NCBI GenBank assembly: GCA_000711775.1
Contig: ARYC01000191.1
Coordinates: 124,001-188,000, forward strand
Reading direction: 5' to 3'
DNA length: 64,000 nt
DNA from: Oxytricha trifallax
Taxonomy: Eukaryota > Ciliophora > Spirotrichea > Sporadotrichida > Oxytrichidae
Shown here in pieces: positions 57,601-64,000 of the stretch; positions within the stretch are counted from its first letter, which is position 1; every line of letters begins with the position of its first letter. The notes under the pieces are model-generated. The model did no database searches. It saw nothing but the letters and a program-made list of their open reading frames with translations, and had not been told where the DNA came from. The position numbers and the translations under genes are program-made.

Positions 57601-60600
57601 AATTAATAATAAGTTATAAGACTTGTGTCAAATAGCAAAATCATTCGCTAATAAAATATGAAATTATCCGATTTAGAGATTTCCCATCCTCTATTTTTCC
57701 GTATTTTAATAAGCCTATGTTATTTTGAAATCATAAAATTATTTATTAAATGAATGAATGGTATGCTTTCAAAATAAAAAAATGTATAAATGTATATACT
57801 AAATCATAAAGATCAATAGAATTATTTAAATGGATATTAATTATAATTTTCCCTATATTCTACATTATATATATAGGAAATTTTATATTAAAAACTATTG
57901 AAATGAAGTCAATAAATAAATCAATTAATTTGTTGTTAGTTTCTATACTGATAAGAATAGTTTTAATAAATCTTGATTATTTAATTTAAGAAAACCATTA
58001 AATAACATAAATTCTCTTCCAAAAGTGGATAAATCAAAATAAAAATTCAGTAGACAGTGATCAATCATATTAAAGCTTTAAATAAAATCCTTGTATAAGC
58101 GATGCAAGTTCAAAGATTTAAGCTAACTTCGTATATTTAGATTTTCAGCTAATACTGTAAGGGTCTTTATAAAGTACAATAATCCTTGTTAAAAGAGATA
58201 ATGAGAGACATAAGATAAAAGCCATTCAGTAATATAAAAAGTGCTGATGATGCAAACCTTATAAATTAAACACGGCAAAGCTCTATCAATTTTTAATACA
58301 GACTAAGCAAGTGAGTCTTAAGCAGTAAGCTTCTGATTTTATTTCTCTTCAATTAATTAGTTGATATAGATAAAATAGATCATTCATGGTTAGCATAGAT
58401 TTAATATTAAATTAAATTGATTCTCAGGTAAGAATTAACCTAGAGTCAAGCTTTTAATTAAAATAATATCAGATTTATTCGAAGCAAGGATATTTATTTT
58501 TGAAATAAAGCAAAAGAGTTGCAGTTTTCCTCCTCGTAGAAAGACATTGAGAAAGAACTTCAAATGATAATAAACAATTGCTAATTTACCTGTGTTCTCT
58601 TATTCAATATATATTCTTGTAATTATATTATTAATTAAATATCTAAGAATTTATACAGAATAACTTGTCTGTTTTAGAGAAATATTACTTAAGCAAATAC
58701 ATTAAAAATGGAAAGCTATAAACTTAACATTTATATCTACATTAGCAACAAAATGCCTCTATTTATTGGCTACTATCTGGTGCTACTTTATTCACAGATA
58801 TTGTTAATTGATCTGTTTATTTATATTATTTAAAACAATCAGCTATATTAAAATGCTTCAATACTTTCATTTTATTGATTATTCTGATCAGCTATAATTA
58901 AGTGAACTTAAAAAGCCAAAAGACCATTTTATATTATTGTAATTGGAATATAAGGTAGAGTCGTTAGTGATAGCAATAAGCACTGCTAGAAGAAACAGCA
59001 AGATTTAGTAATCATAGTATCATAGATTCTTTGCACTTGTTGCCTTTGAAGTGTAAATTGATCTCCTTTAAACGCAACTGTCATCTTTTTCATCGTGGAG
59101 TAAACATGCTGTATTTCATTTTAAATAGTAACTTTTTCAACTCTTTCTCAACTTTATTTCTTTATCTAGTTAATTAACTGTAAGAATAAATTAGAATTTT
59201 AAATTTAATAGATAAATATTTGTCAATTATGTTAAAATTATTTAGTCTAAACAGTTAGCTCATAGATTAAATATATTTATAGTTTATATTAGTAAATAGT
59301 AGATAACTTTTAATCTAAATGAGTTAAATGTATTAAAATTTTGGTAACAACAATATATCCATACTTTTCGGATGGAGACTTTAAAAAAATTGTAAAAAGT
59401 AGTGATTAGTCATATCTATTTATGAATAAAATGAAATTTGTTATAGGGATATTTAAAGAAATACTGTTTAGATATAGAAGCATAATTTTAAAATGGTAAA
59501 ACGGTAAAAAATGAAGAGTGCTTCTGCAATAAAATGAAATATAGATCCACAATAGAATTATTTTTACATTAAGGTTTCTTTAATAAGCTTGAGTTATGGT
59601 AAATATTTAATTTAGGTGAACAGTAGAACCTCACATTGAAATTAATATCCATTCGTTAAAATTATTAGTAAAATCATATTTCATTGTTATTTTTATTAAT
59701 TTGAACTATAGTTGTTATTATTCTATGTTTATGATCTTGTCTTCAATTATTTATATATCAACTATTTTTTAAATTATTGTTCCTAAAGTTGTTTCTTATA
59801 CTTAAATGGTCTAATTTTAAGATATATTTAGCATGTTGCGTCTTCCTGTTTGTAATAATCTATTTCCTCTTTGTTAGTTTGACTTTTTTCTATTACTTTC
59901 TCTCGCATAACTTTTTCACATGTGTTATTATCTCAACATGGGGTGTTAGTGTTGGTAATTATATTATTGTTATTTTATTATCTTGCCTCTTAATACTAGA
60001 ATTCAATTTTTTGCATAATTGTCTGAATTTTATGCATATCTTATATATAATTTTATCTTATAACTCCTTTTGATTATTGCAAAACTTAATCTTATGAAAT
60101 TTTAATGTTTTTGTTGTAGAATCAAGCATTACGTGCATTAATTATGCAGAGTATGTTGCTACAAAGTTATTTTGAATATTTTTGATATTTTTATCTTTTA
60201 ATTTTACCTATAAATACGGCAATGTTAAAATACGATTATTGAAGATGAGTAAAGTATCATGAACAAGGAAAAATAATTACAATTATATTAACTGGCTTTT
60301 ATTATAGTGAAAACTTTTTATAGCATTTTTATTATTTAATTGCTGACGTTTAATTTCTTTTACATTCTTTAGATGTATTCAAGAATCACTTTCTAATTAA
60401 CTTTTTAAACTTATTTACTTATGATTTTCAGTAATTCAAAACAAAATTTACGTTCCTCCCATGTTCATCTTAAAATTATATTTCTTATTGAGTATGGAAG
60501 CTATATATATATATATTAACATTCTGTTTCATGTTTATCTTTTGCCAGTTTATGTCTCTTTTATATCATATATGATTTGATTATTTAATCGAAATAAGAT

Positions 60601-62520
60601 ACTGTTTAACTTATCAATAATAATTCCAATTTATTTATATTGGTGATTATGTGGTGGATTATTTTTATGATTTTTTTAATTATCTTTTGTAGTAATGATA
60701 GTCTCTTTACTTTATATTTGCAATCTGAAATGTATGCCTTCTCATTATAAGAAATTGCTATTGAAATGTTTAGTTTCAATATTTGCTGTTGTTGCTTATC
60801 TTCTTGATCAATTGCTTAATCATTTATGTTATTTATTAGGTATTTTCATCTATTGATTACTGTGCCTCTTTGCTACTCTTTAAGTTGATTAATTGAGTTT
60901 CATTCAATTAGTAATATTGATTAGGTTTGTTTAATCTTTATAATTATTATTTTAATTTAATTATTAATCTTTGCCACAATTTATTGATTATTCGTATTAT
61001 ATCTGAATTAGTAATCATTAAGGATATTATGTAATTATTTTATCTTATTTTTACCATTTTAGGAGTTTTTCCCCATAATTATTAATTTAAATGTTGCTCG
61101 ATTAATCTCTATTAGTGTCTTGTATGTGATACTGAAGACATCTATACTTGTCCTCTTGTTAAAATTCAACCTTTCTTTCATAATTTTTATTTATTGATTT
61201 ATTTATTTAAATTATTATAATCGTTAGTTTATTTTAAAGTGATAATAATGAAAGATCACCATTTATCAAAGCTAGTTTATATAACTTATGTCTTATTTAG
61301 TTAAGAATATCTGGTAATCTCTTTGCCATTACTATCTCTTTTACTTGATCTCTATCTTTCAGTGAGACATTAAGCATAGTTGAAGTTATCATAATGCTGC
61401 TTAAACTTCTTCTGAATGATTATCACTGAAAAGAGTTGCTATTTTCATATAATATATAAATTGATTGCATTATTGTCAAATATGAATAAAAAATTACCGT
61501 TTTGGTTTAAGTTTTTTACATATTGCAACTTATTTAGATGAATTTAATACAGAATTCTTGAATTTGCTGATAATTCAGTTTCACTAGTTAAAATTGTAAG
61601 ATTAACATTAATAATTATTATGGCTTTTTGATTATTTATCAATCTGTAACTATTTAAATATTATATAATAACTGTAAATAATACAGCAATTTTAAAAAAT
61701 TTATCATATGCTTATTTTGAAGATAAGCATATGATAAATTACACATTTAAACATACTACGATACTTTGGATATCCTTAAACTTCTTGACTAAAATTTACG
61801 GGTGTAAGCTTTTATGATGTATAAATCTATTTACTAATCTTTAAAAAGCATGAATTAAAGCAATAGATGGACTAAAAATGCAACAAGTAGAGTCTTAAGA
61901 TACAAAATGAGAGCTAGGAGTAGCTGGACACACTTAAAATAAAGTCTATCTCTAGATAAACTAAAAAACTACAACAAATAATTAATATATCAATAAGTAT
62001 TAAATGGAAAATGTATATAATTAATCTTTTTAAATAATTACTAGGCAATTTATTATATAATAATTTATTCATACAAAAGAAATAAATTGAAGAATATTAA
62101 TCTACTTTTATACTTTTAAAAATCTGAAAATATTAATATACTTCAATGATTCAAATTAAATATTTTAGTATGCATAAAAATTATATATTTAAATCAAATG
62201 ATGGAGGATGGTTTATTGCATACTCCTCTAGCTAAACCCTTGTAAAGATATCACTCAAAATCTAGATTATTAATGATTAACAAAAAAAAGTGCATATCAC
62301 ATAACATTAAAAACACCATGAATGTGAAATCATCCAAAAACAAATTAAAATTCTCACTTTCTAAATTATATATTCACTTTACATGATGAATTTATTATAT
62401 TTATGTGTATAACTTTTGCTGGCATTAAGTTGTCTTCGTGTCCATTTCATGTTTGTTGTCTATATATTTAATTGAACAAAATTCTAGTGAAATCCAAACA
62501 ATAAATTAAGAATTAGATTT
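54630..62520. other. AT-rich germline DNA, nearly featureless
   Basis: Long AT-rich stretch. A weak minus-strand coding patch lies at about 56730-57100 (RDNNGKLVHNDEGVNDSF; LNDHVNGPISVETTILDSPY) without a recognised family. The hydrophobic plus ORF at 59777-60073 looks compositional. A TA tract lies near 60504-60517. No transposon ends were recognised. Confidence 0.5.
61698..61740. repeat. Perfect 18-bp hairpin
   Basis: AATTTATCATATGCTTAT (61698-61715) is exactly complementary to 61723-61740 around the 7-nt loop TTTGAAG. It is not T-tailed like a bacterial terminator. It may be the remnant of a small palindromic element. Confidence 0.75.
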
Positions 62521-62523
62521 TGA

Positions 62524-62890
62524 TCAATTATTGTTATTTTTGGTAGAATTTTAGTTTTTGCATAAAAATATAACTGAAGCTTACATAGAAATCATCCTAA
62601 TTTTTGGAGATATATCATCAATTCTTAAGATATAATGAGTATACGATTTATTAAAGTCTTTTCGGGATAATTGAACAATAGCAGAATCCTTACATACTAT
62701 TTCGATCACTGTTACAAGGTTTTTTAATGTTTGAGAGTCATGACAAGCACTCTTATCAGCATTCTTGACCCACTTCAACTAGTTTTACAAGAATGAGCTA
62801 ATATTCTATGCTCTACAACTGGTTTTAATTTTCAATGATGTCTGAGGTAATATGCAGATGCTTTGATAACAAATTATTTTAAAGATTTTG
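62524..62890 (-). CDS. Hypothetical minus-strand ORF, about 120 codons
   Basis: Open from about 62890 to TGA at 62524-62526 with TAA/TAG as Gln. The central part is open in the standard code: SACHDSQTLKNLVTVIEIVC and DFNKSYTHYILRIDDISPKI. Composition is that of a soluble protein with alternating beta-like segments. No Met start is obvious, so it could be an internal gene segment. No family is recognised. Confidence 0.35.
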
Positions 62891-62904
62891 AGAAAGGGTT
62901 TTTC

Positions 62905-64000
62905 TTAAATTTCTAGAATAAAAACAATTTTAAAACTATAAAATTAGAATAAACTCATAAATATTTTGTAATTAGTTATGGTAACTTTGGCATTTTCATC
63001 TCATTCTGACTTTAACGTGATCTAATTGGTTGCTAAAAAACAATTAACAAATAAAAATGTTACGATGTACTTTTATTAATTAGATCTTCATGATATATTT
63101 ATTTGAGTTAATTTAATTATTAAATCTAGCATTTTATTGATGCCATTAGTATCCTTAGAATATTCATATAATTTTCATAACAAAGATTTATTTTATTAAA
63201 ATAAATATGATTTACATTATTTAAATTAATTTGTCATAATGAATAAACGAACAAAAAATGTTGGATTAATTAATTGATTATGGTATTATTTTTTAGAAAT
63301 TTACTAGACCATCTTTTTAAATTCAATTTTGTATTATTTTATAGCTAATATTTTTTGCTTGTTCCTTTAATTATTATTTTACACTAAATTAGTTTGATAT
63401 ATCTTGGAGTAAACTTAGCAACTTCTGACAAAAAATAAGTTCTTTCCACTTTGCCAATTTTCTCATATTTTTAATTTCAATAAAGTATTCCGTTTTAATG
63501 ATTCCAGCATCTTATAATTTTTAATCAGTAATATTAAATTAAGAATTTATCTTCCCTATACGAAAATGCCAATTAATTTGTGTAAATAATCTGTTTACCT
63601 TTTATAATCCCGAAATTTCAATGTATTTTATCAATAATATGAGCAGAAAATCTTTCTTATTATAGAACTTTTCTTGTAGAAAACTTATTTAAAGTTATTT
63701 ATTTTTTGTTTTCCTCTATTAAAACTTAGTAATCTTCCATTTCTTGTTGGCAAAGTGGATTGAATATTTTGTTTGTTAAAAAGTTATATACTCTATTTTC
63801 TCATTTTCTAAAGCTCATATTATACTGGTCGTTGCATACTGATTATTTCATTATTAAGTCTAGTTTTAGTTTGGATGATTAATAATATAACATTTATCCA
63901 CTGTTTCTGTGTAAATTACTGTTCCAACATCTATTAGTTGTAACTTTTGGCTTTTATACATTTCTTATTATGATGATTAACATCATATTTTTCATTTTGC
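62905..64000. other. AT-rich DNA, nothing recognised
   Basis: AT-rich sequence to the window end without supported features. Confidence 0.5.

Noticed and set aside
59777-60073. A 98-codon hydrophobic plus-strand ORF as a membrane protein.
   Set aside because: Its residues are almost only Phe, Leu, Ile, Ser and Tyr, as expected from translating T-rich DNA, and no charged loops or family signal is present.
1-64000. tRNA, rRNA or CRISPR arrays.
   Set aside because: No cloverleaf-like, rRNA-like or regularly spaced direct-repeat arrays were seen on reading both strands. A covariance-model scan was not possible here.

Overview
The window looks like germline (micronuclear) DNA of a spirotrich ciliate close to Oxytricha or Stylonychia. 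It is strongly AT-rich and gene-poor. The recognisable reading frames only make sense if TAA and TAG are read as glutamine and TGA alone as stop. It also carries two TBE (telomere-bearing element) transposons, whose 78-bp inverted repeats end in GGGGTTTTGGGGTTTTG, a hallmark of the oxytrichid germline. Most of the DNA is transposons, retroposons, foldback elements and AT-rich filler, the kind of sequence removed when the macronucleus forms. No rRNA, tRNA or CRISPR array was seen.

Layout, left to right. 1-2906: a TBE cut by the window edge, with a partial zinc-finger/kinase gene, an intact 22-kDa gene and a broken transposase. 2983-5160: a unit with a decayed superfamily 3 (Rep-like) helicase gene between two direct repeats, each holding iteron-like repeats and a small stem-loop. 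5.6-6.5 kb: weak membrane-protein-like coding. 8.4-10 kb and 13.3-13.7 kb: two copies of a retroposon family (called RT-A here) with an (ATT)n tail and a conserved 3' hairpin. 14.2-15.96 kb and 20.07-20.35 kb: higher-GC, coding-like DNA into which a complete 4,072-bp TBE (15999-20070) has inserted. Its DDE transposase is intact. 21.2-22.3 kb: coding-like islands. 22.47-22.92 kb: copy A of a GC-rich repeat R. 25-28 kb: three more RT-A copies, two head to head. 28.8-29.9 kb: coding-like islands separated by almost pure AT spacers, the appearance expected of macronuclear-destined segments and internal eliminated sequences.

30.8-36.8 kb: a decayed LINE on the minus strand. Its endonuclease/reverse-transcriptase ORF comes first, followed by a second ORF with a Ulp1/C48-like segment and coiled coil. 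An 808-bp foldback element sits inside the first ORF. 37.6-40.2 kb: a three-level nest, with repeat R (copy B) split by a terminal-inverted-repeat element with an 8-bp target duplication, itself split by an RT-A retroposon with a 14-bp target duplication. 42.0-43.3 kb: a GC-richer decayed coding region. 46.16-54.62 kb: an about 8.5-kb structure bounded by long inverted repeats and holding a large, frameshifted gene for a beta-helix repeat protein, with another foldback element in it. 54.6-64 kb: mostly featureless AT-rich DNA, with one plausible minus-strand ORF near 62.5-62.9 kb and an 18-bp perfect hairpin.

Only the TBE genes, the LINE domains, the helicase motifs and the beta-helix repeats are supported by recognisable protein motifs. 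The other coding-like stretches rest on open frames. With only one stop codon in use, open frames are common by chance, so these are scored low.
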